A stretch of 64,000 nucleotides of DNA from Flavobacterium luteolum (GTDB taxonomy: Bacteria > Bacteroidota > Bacteroidia > Flavobacteriales > Flavobacteriaceae): positions 124,001-188,000 of the forward strand of contig NZ_CP114286.1 of assembly GCF_027111275.1 (NCBI RefSeq), given 5' to 3'. The notes beneath the pieces are model-generated. The model ran no database searches. It was given only the letters and a program-made list of their open reading frames with translations, and was not told where the DNA came from. The position numbers were made by a program, and so were the translations under genes. This document shows positions 51,797-60,692 of this stretch, piece by piece. Positions within the stretch are counted from its first letter, which is position 1. Each line of letters opens with the position of its first letter.

Positions 51797-53189
51797 TCCT
51801 TTTTTCTTTAGATTCTCGCGAATTTTTCTTGTACCATTCTCTAAAAGATTCTTCTGGAACATCTGGCATTTCGCGCTGATCGTACCATTTATTCATCTTA
51901 TTATTGACCATTCCTGGGATGTTCTTCATTACAAATCGTCCTGATTTTCCAGCAATATTAAAAACCGTTGGATTTGCTAATACCGTTGCCATCGTTTTCA
52001 TCGCTATAGTTTTAGCCGTTGGAGTATGTCCCTCTTTTACCAAAACCTGACGCCATTTGTACAATTGATCGTGAATGTCAATTTTTACAGGACAAACATT
52101 AGTACACGAACCACAAAGCGTACTAGCAAAAGGCAGATCGGCATTTTTGCTCATATCTAAATTTGGTGCCAAAATAGAACCAATTGGTCCTGCAACCGCA
52201 TTGTGATAACTATGTCCGCCGCTTCGTCTGTACACTGGACAAGTATTCATACACGCGCCACAACGAATACATTTTAGCGAATTTCTAAAATCTTCTCTTC
52301 CTAATTGTGTGCTTCTACCGTTGTCTACAATTACGATATGCATTTCTTTTCCGTCTCTTGGTTTCTTAAAATGACTTGAAAAAGTAGTAATGGGCTGTCC
52401 AGTTGCGCTTCTTGCTAACAATCTAAGGAAAACACCTAAATGTTCTCTTTTCGGAATCAGTTTCTCAAATCCCATACAAGCGATATGAACGTCTGCTAAA
52501 TGCGCTCCCATATCAGCATTTCCTTCGTTGGTGCAAACGACAAATTCTCCTGTTTCTGCAACAGCAAAATTGACTCCTGTTAAAGCCACTTTTCGAGTCA
52601 AAAAAGTATTTCTTAAACTCTGGCGCGCCGACTCTGTTAAATATTGCGGGTCGAAATTTCCTTTTTCTGTTCCTAAATGTTCATGAAAAGTTTCGCTTAC
52701 ATCTTCTTTCTTTAAGTGAATCGCTGGAAGTACAATATGGCTTGGCGGTTCTTTACGAAGTTGTACGATATATTCACCTAAATCAGAATCGATTACTTCT
52801 ATTCCTTTTTCGGCTAAATAATCATTTAAATGGCATTCTTCTGTAAGCATCGATTTGGATTTCACCATCTGCTTAACATCATGTTTTGCCATGATAGAAT
52901 GTACTATTTCATTATGTTCTTTAGCATCGGCTGCCCAATGTACAATTATTCCGTTTCGTTGAGCATTCGCTTCAAATTCGACTAAATAATCGTGAATATT
53001 CGAAAGTACATTAAATTTTATCTGAGAAGCAGTTTCACGAAGCAGTTCCCAATCTGCTATCTGGTGAGCCGATTTATCTCTTTTAGCGCGAACAAACCAA
53101 AGTGTCTCATCGTGCCAATTGACACGCTCTACATCTTTGTTAAACTTAGCTGCGGCTTCGCTGTGCTGTATTATTTTTTCTGATGACAT
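51789..53189 (-). CDS. lutB: L-lactate oxidation complex Fe-S subunit LutB
   Basis: 466 residues. The N-terminal LUD domain (about 70-300, with EFVVCTNEGNADMGAHLADVH) is followed by two 4Fe-4S motifs, CIRCGACMNTCPVYRRSGG and CGSCTNVCPVKIDIHD, and a C-terminal helical segment. The length matches LutB. It lies downstream of lutA, from which it is separated by a 100-base repeat. Confidence 0.94.
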   Translation of the reverse strand: MSSEKIIQHSEAAAKFNKDVERVNWHDETLWFVRAKRDKSAHQIADWELLRETASQIKFNVLSNIHDYLVEFEANAQRNGIIVHWAADAKEHNEIVHSIMAKHDVKQMVKSKSMLTEECHLNDYLAEKGIEVIDSDLGEYIVQLRKEPPSHIVLPAIHLKKEDVSETFHEHLGTEKGNFDPQYLTESARQSLRNTFLTRKVALTGVNFAVAETGEFVVCTNEGNADMGAHLADVHIACMGFEKLIPKREHLGVFLRLLARSATGQPITTFSSHFKKPRDGKEMHIVIVDNGRSTQLGREDFRNSLKCIRCGACMNTCPVYRRSGGHSYHNAVAGPIGSILAPNLDMSKNADLPFASTLCGSCTNVCPVKIDIHDQLYKWRQVLVKEGHTPTAKTIAMKTMATVLANPTVFNIAGKSGRFVMKNIPGMVNNKMNKWYDQREMPDVPEESFREWYKKNSRESKEKRNE

Positions 53190-53225
53190 TTTCTACTATT
53201 TAAAAGTCAATTTTGAAATGTTTAT

Positions 53226-53325
53226 TTAACCGCAAAGTTCGCAAGGTTTTTACGCAAGGTTCGCAAAGAGATTTTTTAATCTTAGCGTGCTTTGCGTATT
53301 TTTTCTTTGCGAACTTTGCGGTTAA
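53226..53325. repeat. CGCAAAG-type palindromic repeat inside the lut operon
   Basis: It runs from TTAACCGCAAAGTTCGC to GCGAACTTTGCGGTTAA, 100 bases. It lies between lutA and lutB and makes up most of their 153-base gap. Confidence 0.92.
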
Positions 53326-53342
53326 AAAAACTACTCATATTT

Positions 53343-54083
53343 TTAGTTTTCAAGTGAATTTAATATTTCGGCAATATGAATGGTTTTGATTCTGCTTTTT
53401 TGCCTTTTTAGTATTCCATCTAAGTGCATTAAGCAAGACATATCTCCACCTGTAATATAATCCACATTATGACTTTCGTGATCTTTAATACGATCTTGTC
53501 CCATTTTTACAGAAACTGCTTCTTCGGTAACGCAGAAAGTTCCACCAAAACCACAGCATTCGTCTTTTCTAGTTAAAGCAACTAAATCAAGACCTTCTAT
53601 ACTGTGTAATAATTGTTCAGGTTTAGAAAAAAATGGTGCGTTTAATTCAGACATCTGCGAAAGCTTTAATCCACGCTGACCATGACAGCTTACGTGCATT
53701 CCCACTTTATATGGAAATCTTCCGTCAATATGGTCAATTTTTAAAACATCTGTAATAAACTCTGTAAGTTCGTAAACTGTATTTCGAATTGCTGTTGCCT
53801 TCTCTTCTTGTTTTTCGTCATGCAAATGGTCTTTTACATGCAAAACACAGCTTCCAGAAGGACATACTATATAATCAAATCCAGAAAAATTGGCAATAAA
53901 ATTGGCATCGCATCCTTTTGTTAAATGCGCATAACCGCTATTTGCCATTGGCTGTCCGCAGCAGGTTTGTCCCATCGGAAATTCGACGTCACAACCTAAT
54001 TTTTGTAGTAATTCGTAGGTTGCGATTCCTACTTTAGGATAAAATTGGTCGACATAACAAGGTATAAAAAGTCCAATTTTCAT
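53343..54083 (-). CDS. lutA: L-lactate oxidation complex subunit LutA
   Basis: 246 residues with two CCG (cysteine-rich) domains: QTCCGQPMANSGY and MHVSCHGQRGL, and later DECCGFGGTFCVTEEAVS. It starts MKIGLFIPCYVDQFYPKVG, as in LutA/YkgE. It would accept or pass electrons within the LutABC complex. It is the first lut gene, 100 bases downstream of the rhamnose kinase gene. Confidence 0.94.
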   Translation of the reverse strand: MKIGLFIPCYVDQFYPKVGIATYELLQKLGCDVEFPMGQTCCGQPMANSGYAHLTKGCDANFIANFSGFDYIVCPSGSCVLHVKDHLHDEKQEEKATAIRNTVYELTEFITDVLKIDHIDGRFPYKVGMHVSCHGQRGLKLSQMSELNAPFFSKPEQLLHSIEGLDLVALTRKDECCGFGGTFCVTEEAVSVKMGQDRIKDHESHNVDYITGGDMSCLMHLDGILKRQKSRIKTIHIAEILNSLEN

Positions 54084-54150
54084 GTTGTAGTATTTAGTGT
54101 GTTGTTCATTTAGGCGTGTACTGTAAAAATGTAAAAAATACGTTTCTCAG

Positions 54151-54158
54151 CAAATTTA
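54151..54158 (-). promoter_or_regulatory. -7 box (TAAATTTG) for the lut genes
   Basis: An exact TAnnTTTG match on the minus strand 68 bases before lutA, just after the rhamnose kinase stop. It would let lut be expressed separately from the rhamnose genes. The -33 is unclear. Confidence 0.4.
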
Positions 54159-54179
54159 CAACATACAGACCGTTTTTAC

Positions 54180-55541
54180 CTAATGTTTATAGAATTTCAA
54201 GTCAATTAAATCGTTCTGAATTGGTTTTGGATTCCAGTTATCGTGAATGGCCAATGCAGCTCCCAGAGCACTCGCTTGTGCCATTGACGCGGCATAAACC
54301 TCGATATCTGGAAAAGCTTCTGCCAATAAATTCATGTAAATCGAATTTTTACTGAAACCTCCATCCACAAAAATCTTTTTTACAGGGCTGTTATGAATTA
54401 CCAGATTGGTTGAGAAAACCTGCTGTTCTACCAAATCTAACATTAATTGATGATAGGCTGTTTCGTAATCTTTATAATGCGAAAGGTCTCTTTTTTGAAA
54501 AGGGCATTCTTTCAGAATATCAAAATTGTATTTTTTCGGATAGAAAATCTGATAGTTAAGCGCGCGTAAATTGGCCACTATTTTTTTATCAAAATAAACT
54601 TCTTTGTACGTATCAACAGGAACCTTAAAATGTTGCGCCAAACGTTTGGTTTGCACTTCGTGTTCATTTCCTGCAAATAATCGTGCTGCTTTTACAGGTT
54701 TCTCTGTGTATTGCATATAACATAAACAGTCATTCTGCGATTCGTCAAACGTCAAAGGTTTGTTGTTGAATGGATTTAAAGAAATACTCCAAGTTCCTGT
54801 AGACAACAATACAAAAGGTTCTGTAAAATTGATTGTATACGGAATAATTGCCGATGAACTATCGTGAAGACCAACTCCAATCGCCAGACTATCACGTGTC
54901 ATTATCACATCTTTACCAAAATGAATTGGCGGTATTTTATCTGAAATACCTTCTTCTTTCAACCATTTATGGTATTTCATTTTTTTGAAATTCCACAAAT
55001 TGGTATGACAGCCAATACTTGTAATATCAGCGTAGGCTTCATTCGTTAAAAGAAAACTTAAAAACTGCGGCAGATGCAGACAGTATTTTACTTTTTCAAA
55101 TATTTCGGGTTTCTGTTCTTTTATGCGATAAATCTGCATTCCCGAATTTAAACTGCCCAAAACTGGAGAAGCTGTCTTTACAGCAAATTTTTTCTCTCCT
55201 TTATATTTTTCATAGAAAGCAACTTTTAAATCCTCTGGATAATCTTTTAGATAATTATACAGAGGAGTTAAAACTTTTCCGTTTTCGTCTATATAAACAA
55301 AACTGGCTCCGTAAGTGCTGAAATTGATGGCTTTTAAAACATACTCTTTAAGCTCTTTTATTTCAGATAATCGTTCTAAAATCCAGTTTTTCAGTACTTC
55401 GATATCTTCACACGGAAATCCGTCTTCGTCTGTGGTTTCCTCCAGATTTACCGATTTCTCCCAGACAATTTTATAATTTTCGTTAAATAAAAAAACCTTT
55501 TTGTTTGTTTTACCAATATCAAAAATCGCAACTACATTCAT
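54180..55541 (-). CDS. rhaB: FGGY-family sugar kinase, probable rhamnulokinase
   Basis: The start at 55541 (MNVVAIFDIGKTNKKVFLF) gives 453 residues. The upstream ATG at 55571 adds ten residues of spacer sequence. The ATPase phosphate loop is FDIGKTNKKV, the central sugar-binding part has GLHDSSSAI, and a C-terminal FVDGGFSKNSIYMNLLAEAF is typical of FGGY kinases. It would phosphorylate L-rhamnulose to the 1-phosphate. Placement after rhamnose isomerase supports the role over fucose or xylulose kinase. Confidence 0.87.
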   Translation of the reverse strand: MNVVAIFDIGKTNKKVFLFNENYKIVWEKSVNLEETTDEDGFPCEDIEVLKNWILERLSEIKELKEYVLKAINFSTYGASFVYIDENGKVLTPLYNYLKDYPEDLKVAFYEKYKGEKKFAVKTASPVLGSLNSGMQIYRIKEQKPEIFEKVKYCLHLPQFLSFLLTNEAYADITSIGCHTNLWNFKKMKYHKWLKEEGISDKIPPIHFGKDVIMTRDSLAIGVGLHDSSSAIIPYTINFTEPFVLLSTGTWSISLNPFNNKPLTFDESQNDCLCYMQYTEKPVKAARLFAGNEHEVQTKRLAQHFKVPVDTYKEVYFDKKIVANLRALNYQIFYPKKYNFDILKECPFQKRDLSHYKDYETAYHQLMLDLVEQQVFSTNLVIHNSPVKKIFVDGGFSKNSIYMNLLAEAFPDIEVYAASMAQASALGAALAIHDNWNPKPIQNDLIDLKFYKH

Positions 55542-55556
55542 TCTTTTTAATTGTAA

Positions 55557-55593
55557 ATTGTTAATTATCAATTGTCAATTTATAATTAACAAT
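55557..55593. repeat. A/T-rich inverted repeat between isomerase and kinase genes
   Basis: ATTGTTAATTAT (55557-55568) and ATAATTAACAAT (55582-55593) pair perfectly over a 13-base loop. No T-run follows the hairpin. Confidence 0.7.
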
Positions 55594-55606
55594 TAATAAT
55601 TTATAA

Positions 55607-56881
55607 TTATAATCCCGTTGCCATTGTTTTTAAACCTCTTTCTTCAATCAGATTTTGTCTTACTTGAATCGAACGATATAATGCCACAGGGTTTAATGCT
55701 GCTCCAGAACGTAAACGAGCTTCAGCAACTAATGCGCGAACATCTGTACGGAATGCATTTTGAAGAATTTCCTGTGCTTTTACAACATCATTTTCTTCTT
55801 GCGCTTTTTCTAATGCCTTTCTATCAACAGAAAGTGCTTGCGCATAAGCAATCATAATCGCTTCAACAGACTGCAATAAATCTTCTAACGGATCTTTGAT
55901 GTTGTGAGAAGCATCGATCATCCAACCTAAATCTTTGGCGTGATTCATTCCTCTTGCATCCATTCCTTCCACTAATTCATTAAAAATCAAGAATAATTGG
56001 TATGGTTTTAATGCACCAGCAGTTAAATCGTCATCACCATATTTTGAATCGTTAAAATGGAAACCTCCAAGTTTGTTTTCCATTAATAATAAAGATACAA
56101 TCTGCTCAATATTAGCATTTGGAAGATGATGTCCTAAATCGACTAAAGTCTGCGCTTTGTCACCTAACTTCTTAACATACGAATAAGACTGCCCCCAATC
56201 TGCTACAGTCGTAGAATAAAAGTTAGGCTCAGCACATTTATATTCTAAAAACAATTTCCAGTTTGAAGGCAATGCATCGTAGATTTCTTCTAAACTTTCT
56301 AATGTATTTTGATAGGCTTTTCTAAAATTTAATTGCCCCGGAAAATTAGAACCATCTGCTAGCCAAACTGTTAAAGACTCAGATCCTAATTCGATTCCGT
56401 GTTTAATTACTTCTATGTTATGAGCAATTGCCTGTTTACGAACCGCTTTGTTAACGTTTTGTAATGAACCGTATTTGTAAGTATGTTCAGAGCTTGCCTG
56501 ATCTTGGAATGTATTTGAATTCATCGCATCAAACTTCAAACCATGCTGATTTGCAAGTGTTTTGATTGCTTTATAATCTGTCGGGATATCCCACGGAATA
56601 TGAAGTGAAATCGCTCCAGAAGCATTATTTAATTTGTGAAGCAAACCAACATCTTCAATTTTTTCTTCTAATGAACGAGGTTCTCCTCCACCAGCAAAAC
56701 GTCCAAATCTTGTTCCTCCTGTTCCTAAAGCCCAAGATGGAATTGCAATTTGAAAGTCGATTAATTTTTGAATAATCGCTTCTGCATCATTTATTTCTGA
56801 TGCTGTAAAAACTAATTTATTTTGGTGTTTTTTTAATAAATCTTCGTTATGAGATTCGATGTGGTTTGATCCGATTAACAT
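55607..56881 (-). CDS. rhaI: L-rhamnose isomerase (sugar isomerase family)
   Basis: 424 residues of the RhaI-type isomerase found in Pseudomonas stutzeri and many Bacteroidetes. The block starting GTGGTRFGRFAGGGEPRSLEE is characteristic. Metal-site regions are LFLEYKCAEPNFY, LVDLGHHLPNANIEQI and FHFNDSKYGDDDL. It converts L-rhamnose to L-rhamnulose. It starts a unit with the kinase, after a terminator at 57001-57030 that ends the upstream unit. Confidence 0.93.
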   Translation of the reverse strand: MLIGSNHIESHNEDLLKKHQNKLVFTASEINDAEAIIQKLIDFQIAIPSWALGTGGTRFGRFAGGGEPRSLEEKIEDVGLLHKLNNASGAISLHIPWDIPTDYKAIKTLANQHGLKFDAMNSNTFQDQASSEHTYKYGSLQNVNKAVRKQAIAHNIEVIKHGIELGSESLTVWLADGSNFPGQLNFRKAYQNTLESLEEIYDALPSNWKLFLEYKCAEPNFYSTTVADWGQSYSYVKKLGDKAQTLVDLGHHLPNANIEQIVSLLLMENKLGGFHFNDSKYGDDDLTAGALKPYQLFLIFNELVEGMDARGMNHAKDLGWMIDASHNIKDPLEDLLQSVEAIMIAYAQALSVDRKALEKAQEENDVVKAQEILQNAFRTDVRALVAEARLRSGAALNPVALYRSIQVRQNLIEERGLKTMATGL

Positions 56882-56993
56882 AGTTATTGATATTTTAATA
56901 GAGTTTACAAGATATAACTTTATACGCTGTGAACTCCCGTTTTACTTCACTTTTTTGTTAAGTTTTCTTTGTTAAAGCGAATTGTTATATGCT

Positions 56994-57030
56994 AAAAAAA
57001 TCTAACGTTCGAAAGAATTCGAACGCTAGA
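56994..57030 (-). terminator. Intrinsic terminator after the rhaD-type gene
   Basis: TCTAACGTTCGAA (57001-57013) pairs with TTCGAACGCTAGA (57018-57030) over the loop AGAA, with one G-T pair. On the minus strand seven T follow (56994-57000). It separates rhaT-rhaD from rhaI-rhaB. Confidence 0.88.
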
Positions 57031-57084
57031 CCACAAAAAACCACTTTTGCTTAAACAAACTTATATAAAAAACCTAAACAATCT

Positions 57085-59229
57085 TTATCTATAAAAGCCC
57101 ATGGCTACGCCACCGTCTACGTTTAAGGCATTTCCTGTAGATTTACCAAGTAAACCTCCAACAAAAGCATAACAAGCGTTAGCAATATCATCTGGCAATA
57201 TGATTTCATTTAATAACGTACGTTTTGCATAGTAAGCCGGAAGTTCTTCAACTGTAACTCCGTATGCTTTTGCACGACCTTCTGCCCATCCTCCAGACCA
57301 AATGTTTGAATCTGAAATTACAGCATCGGGATTTACTGTGTTTACACGAATTTTGTCAGCTCCAAGTTCTGCAGCCATTAAACGTGTTAAGTGCGCTTGA
57401 GCCGCTTTTGCCGAACCATAACCAGGGTTATTTGGACCAGCCACAACAGCATTTTTAGAAACGATATTTACAATATCTCCTCCAAAACCTTGTTTGCGCA
57501 TTACTTCGATTCCAGCTTTAGAAACAATAAATTGTCCTTTAACCAAGATATCGTATAATCTGTCCCACTCTTCTAAAGTGTGTTCTGCGATAGATTTAGA
57601 AATACTGATTCCAGCATTATTTACCACAATATCAACACCTCCAAAAGCTAAACAAGCTTCGTCTAATGCTTTTTCTGTGCTTGCTTCATCAGTAACATTC
57701 AATAAAGTGCTTGAAACGGCATCTTTACCAAATGATTTGATGAACTCAGCAGTTGCACCTTCTAAACGCTCTTCGTTAATATCGTTGATTACCACACAAG
57801 CACCTTCTTGAGCAAATTTCTTAGCGATAGCTTTACCAATTCCGCCCGCAGAACCAGTGATTAAAGCTACTCTTCCAGATAATGCTTTTGGTTTTGGCAT
57901 ACGCTGTAATTTTGCTTCTTCCAATAACCAATATTCAATATCAAAAGCTTCTTGGTGTGGCAAAGAAGTATATTCTGAAACTGCTTCAGCTCCTTTCATT
58001 ACGTTTACTGCATTGATATAATATTCAGATGCCAAACGTGCCATTGTTTTATCTTTAGCAAAAGTGAACATACCAACTCCTGGATATAAAATAACCACTG
58101 GATTTGGGTCACGCATTGCTGGTGAGTTTGATTTTTTGCATGCATTGTAATAGTCTTTGTACATTGCACGGTAAGCCTCGAAAGCAGGAGTTAATTTTGC
58201 TTTGATTGCATCAACATCAGATAAATCTTCGTTTGCATCCAATTCTAAAACCAAAGGACTGATTTTAGTTCTCAAAAAGTGATCTGGACAAGATGTTCCT
58301 AATGGAGCTAATTTCGCCAAATCATTAGAATTAATAAATTCCAAAACTCTTGCATCGTCTGTATAATGACCAATCATCTGACGTTCTGATGAACAGAAAC
58401 CTCTTAAGATTGGAGCTACTTTTGCTGCTTTCAATTTACGATCTGCTTCTGGAAGACTGTCGATTTTTTTACCGCCAAAAACTGGACGTGTTTTTCCGTA
58501 ATTATCTTCTAAGTACGAAGCACATTTCTCGATTACTTCCAGCGTATTGATATAACTATCAAACGCAGTATCTCCCCAAGTAAACAAACCATGAGAACCT
58601 AACATGATTCCGCGTAGTTTTTTACCGTTTTTTTCTGCTTCTTCTAAACAAGCTCTCAACTGAAGACCAAGATCAAATCCTGGGCGCTGCCAGCCTACCC
58701 AGCCAATTTCTCCGTTAAATAATTCTTCTGTGATTTTCTTTCCATCTTTTGCAGCAGCGATAGCAATTGCTGCATCTGGATGCAAGTGATCAATATGTTT
58801 GAATGGAAGAAAACCATGTAAAGGTGTATCTATAGAAGGCGCTTTTGAAGCTAAATCAAAAATACAGTGGTTGAATAATTCTACCATTTCATCTTCAAAC
58901 TCAATTCCTCTGTAAACATTTTCAAGATTACGAAGTCTGTCCAAATACAAAGCCGCACAACCTGATTTTGTCAACGTTCCAATATCACCGCCAGAACCTT
59001 TAATCCACATTACTTCAGAAGATTCTCCAGTAAGAGGATCTTTGTCGGTAATTTTTACAGAAGTGTTTCCACCGCCGTAGTTGGTCAATCTTAAATCAGC
59101 CCCTAACAAGTTAGAACGATAAATAAAAAGCGCCACTTCATCACCTGCTAATGCTGCTGCCTTAGCCTCATCCCAAAGGTAGCTTACATGCTTAAAATTC
59201 ATATTATTAATTGTGTTTGTATTCGACAT
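57085..59229 (-). CDS. rhaD: Bifunctional rhamnulose-1-phosphate aldolase / short-chain alcohol dehydrogenase
   Basis: 714 residues. The N-terminal class II aldolase domain (about 15-430) shows NYGGGNTSVKITDKDP, WIKGSGGDIGTL, MLGSHGLFTWGDT and zinc-binding His. A linker leads to an SDR domain (about 440-714) with RVALITGSAGGIGKAIA, NNAGIS, and the GYGSAKAAQAH catalytic site. The aldolase splits L-rhamnulose 1-phosphate to DHAP and L-lactaldehyde. The SDR half is thought to oxidise L-lactaldehyde to L-lactate, or to reduce it. It lies 26 bases downstream of rhaT. Confidence 0.95.
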   Translation of the reverse strand: MSNTNTINNMNFKHVSYLWDEAKAAALAGDEVALFIYRSNLLGADLRLTNYGGGNTSVKITDKDPLTGESSEVMWIKGSGGDIGTLTKSGCAALYLDRLRNLENVYRGIEFEDEMVELFNHCIFDLASKAPSIDTPLHGFLPFKHIDHLHPDAAIAIAAAKDGKKITEELFNGEIGWVGWQRPGFDLGLQLRACLEEAEKNGKKLRGIMLGSHGLFTWGDTAFDSYINTLEVIEKCASYLEDNYGKTRPVFGGKKIDSLPEADRKLKAAKVAPILRGFCSSERQMIGHYTDDARVLEFINSNDLAKLAPLGTSCPDHFLRTKISPLVLELDANEDLSDVDAIKAKLTPAFEAYRAMYKDYYNACKKSNSPAMRDPNPVVILYPGVGMFTFAKDKTMARLASEYYINAVNVMKGAEAVSEYTSLPHQEAFDIEYWLLEEAKLQRMPKPKALSGRVALITGSAGGIGKAIAKKFAQEGACVVINDINEERLEGATAEFIKSFGKDAVSSTLLNVTDEASTEKALDEACLAFGGVDIVVNNAGISISKSIAEHTLEEWDRLYDILVKGQFIVSKAGIEVMRKQGFGGDIVNIVSKNAVVAGPNNPGYGSAKAAQAHLTRLMAAELGADKIRVNTVNPDAVISDSNIWSGGWAEGRAKAYGVTVEELPAYYAKRTLLNEIILPDDIANACYAFVGGLLGKSTGNALNVDGGVAMGFYR

Positions 59230-59255
59230 ATACTATTTTAAATTATTTCTTGTAT

Positions 59256-60305
59256 TTATAATGAGTTACCAATTCCTACCAAAACGATTGCAAGCATGAT
59301 AAGTCCAATTCCCCAGAAAAAAGTTTTCATTGTTTTTTTAGAAACTCCTTTCCATTCTTTCAAATAAAATCCCCAAAAGTTTGCTGTCAAAATGATGGTT
59401 GCCATATGAAGAATCCATGAACTGGCACCATTTCCTAATTTGCTTTCGCCCATTCCGTAAAAGAAAAACTGTAAAAACCACATGGTTCCAGCAAGAGCAG
59501 AAAACAATACATTTTTGGTTATTGGAGTAGATTTATCAGTATAATTTTTAATTGATTTATTCTTAAAATTCAAATAAAGACACCAGATAAAATTGGTTGT
59601 TAATCCTCCCCAAAGTAAAACAACATAAGTTACATTGTTCTGAAACAAAGGATTAGCTCCATTTACTACAGCTTGCTCTGCCATAGATTTTCCAGCCTCA
59701 ATTCCGTAATTAAAAAATGAACTTAAAATTCCAGAAATCACGGCTACGATCAAACCTTTTACCAGATTAAAGTCTTTGTCTTTATCTTCATGACCAGTTG
59801 CAAAATCTTTCTCTTTTAGCATTCCTGCTTTTCCAGAAATAGCAATTCCGATTAGATATACAACCACACCCAATAAAACCAACTGACCCCCAGGATTAGA
59901 AATCATGTGAGAAAATGAAATTTTACCTTCTGTTGGAACAAAATCATAATAAATTGAAGGAACTAAAGCTCCAAACGCAGAACAGAATCCTAAAGTAATT
60001 GAATTTCCTAGCGACATTCCTAAGTAACGAACGCCTAAACCGTATGTTAAGCCACCAATTCCCCAGATCAATCCCATTAAAAAAGTAAAGGATTTTATAG
60101 ATGGAGACGCTGCGGCAATAATTTCTGTAAAATTTGGAATCGTTAAGTACGCTGCAATTGGCGGAACAATCAGCCAAGAGAAAAATCCTCCCACTAGCCA
60201 ATAGCTTTCCCAAGCCCAATCTTTCACTTTTTTAAAAGGCATATAAAAACTACCTGAAGAAAATCCTCCGATTGAGTGAAAAATGATTCCTAATAATGAT
60301 TCCAT
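59256..60305 (-). CDS. rhaT: L-rhamnose-proton symporter RhaT
   Basis: 349 residues with about ten transmembrane helices, starting LLGIIFHSIGGFSSGSFYMPFKKVKDWAWESYW, a signature region of RhaT. It also has GIGGLTYGLGVRYLGMSLG and SSFFNYGIEAGKSMA. It brings L-rhamnose across the inner membrane. It is the first gene of the minus-strand rhamnose cluster. The regulator gene lies divergent about 390 bases away. Confidence 0.95.
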   Translation of the reverse strand: MESLLGIIFHSIGGFSSGSFYMPFKKVKDWAWESYWLVGGFFSWLIVPPIAAYLTIPNFTEIIAAASPSIKSFTFLMGLIWGIGGLTYGLGVRYLGMSLGNSITLGFCSAFGALVPSIYYDFVPTEGKISFSHMISNPGGQLVLLGVVVYLIGIAISGKAGMLKEKDFATGHEDKDKDFNLVKGLIVAVISGILSSFFNYGIEAGKSMAEQAVVNGANPLFQNNVTYVVLLWGGLTTNFIWCLYLNFKNKSIKNYTDKSTPITKNVLFSALAGTMWFLQFFFYGMGESKLGNGASSWILHMATIILTANFWGFYLKEWKGVSKKTMKTFFWGIGLIMLAIVLVGIGNSL

Positions 60306-60378
60306 ATTATTGTTTTTGGTTTAGGTAAGGTTTGTTAGTAATTTGGTTTTGTAAAATAAGAGAATGTCAAAAAGAAAA

Positions 60379-60401
60379 CTGTCCTGTACTATCCTTTACA
60401 G
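60379..60401. promoter_or_regulatory. Putative regulator site upstream of rhaT
   Basis: CTGTCCTGTACTATCCTTTACAG holds two direct 10-base half sites (TCCTGTAC and TCCTTTAC, one helical turn apart) with a CTGT/ACAG frame. It lies 74 bases upstream of rhaT. It could bind the divergent GntR/LacI-type regulator. No -7 box was found for rhaT. Confidence 0.35.
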
Positions 60402-60583
60402 ATTTCGTATTTTTTGTTAAAACTAAAGATTATTAGAAATAAGCACTTCCGATTATTGGGTAAATAAATTTAAAATGGCTATTTTAGCAATCGATTTCGC
60501 AATTATTAATTCCGCATTTGGGTTAAAATTTAAAAATCATAAAAAAAAGATTACAAGCCTTGCTAAATTCTCTTTTTTGATAA

Positions 60584-60598
60584 GCAAAATGATTTTGC
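60584..60598. promoter_or_regulatory. GCAAAAT-G-ATTTTGC palindrome upstream of the GntR-type gene
   Basis: Seven-base perfect arms around one base. A degenerate -7-like TAGATTTA follows at about 60604. It may be an autoregulatory operator. Confidence 0.35.
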
Positions 60599-60692
60599 GT
60601 GATAGATTTATCTTCAAATAAGAGATTTTTTTTAAAACCGTAGAATTAAAATGGGTTTCGCTGAAATACGAGACGTACTTCCAACAATGAAC

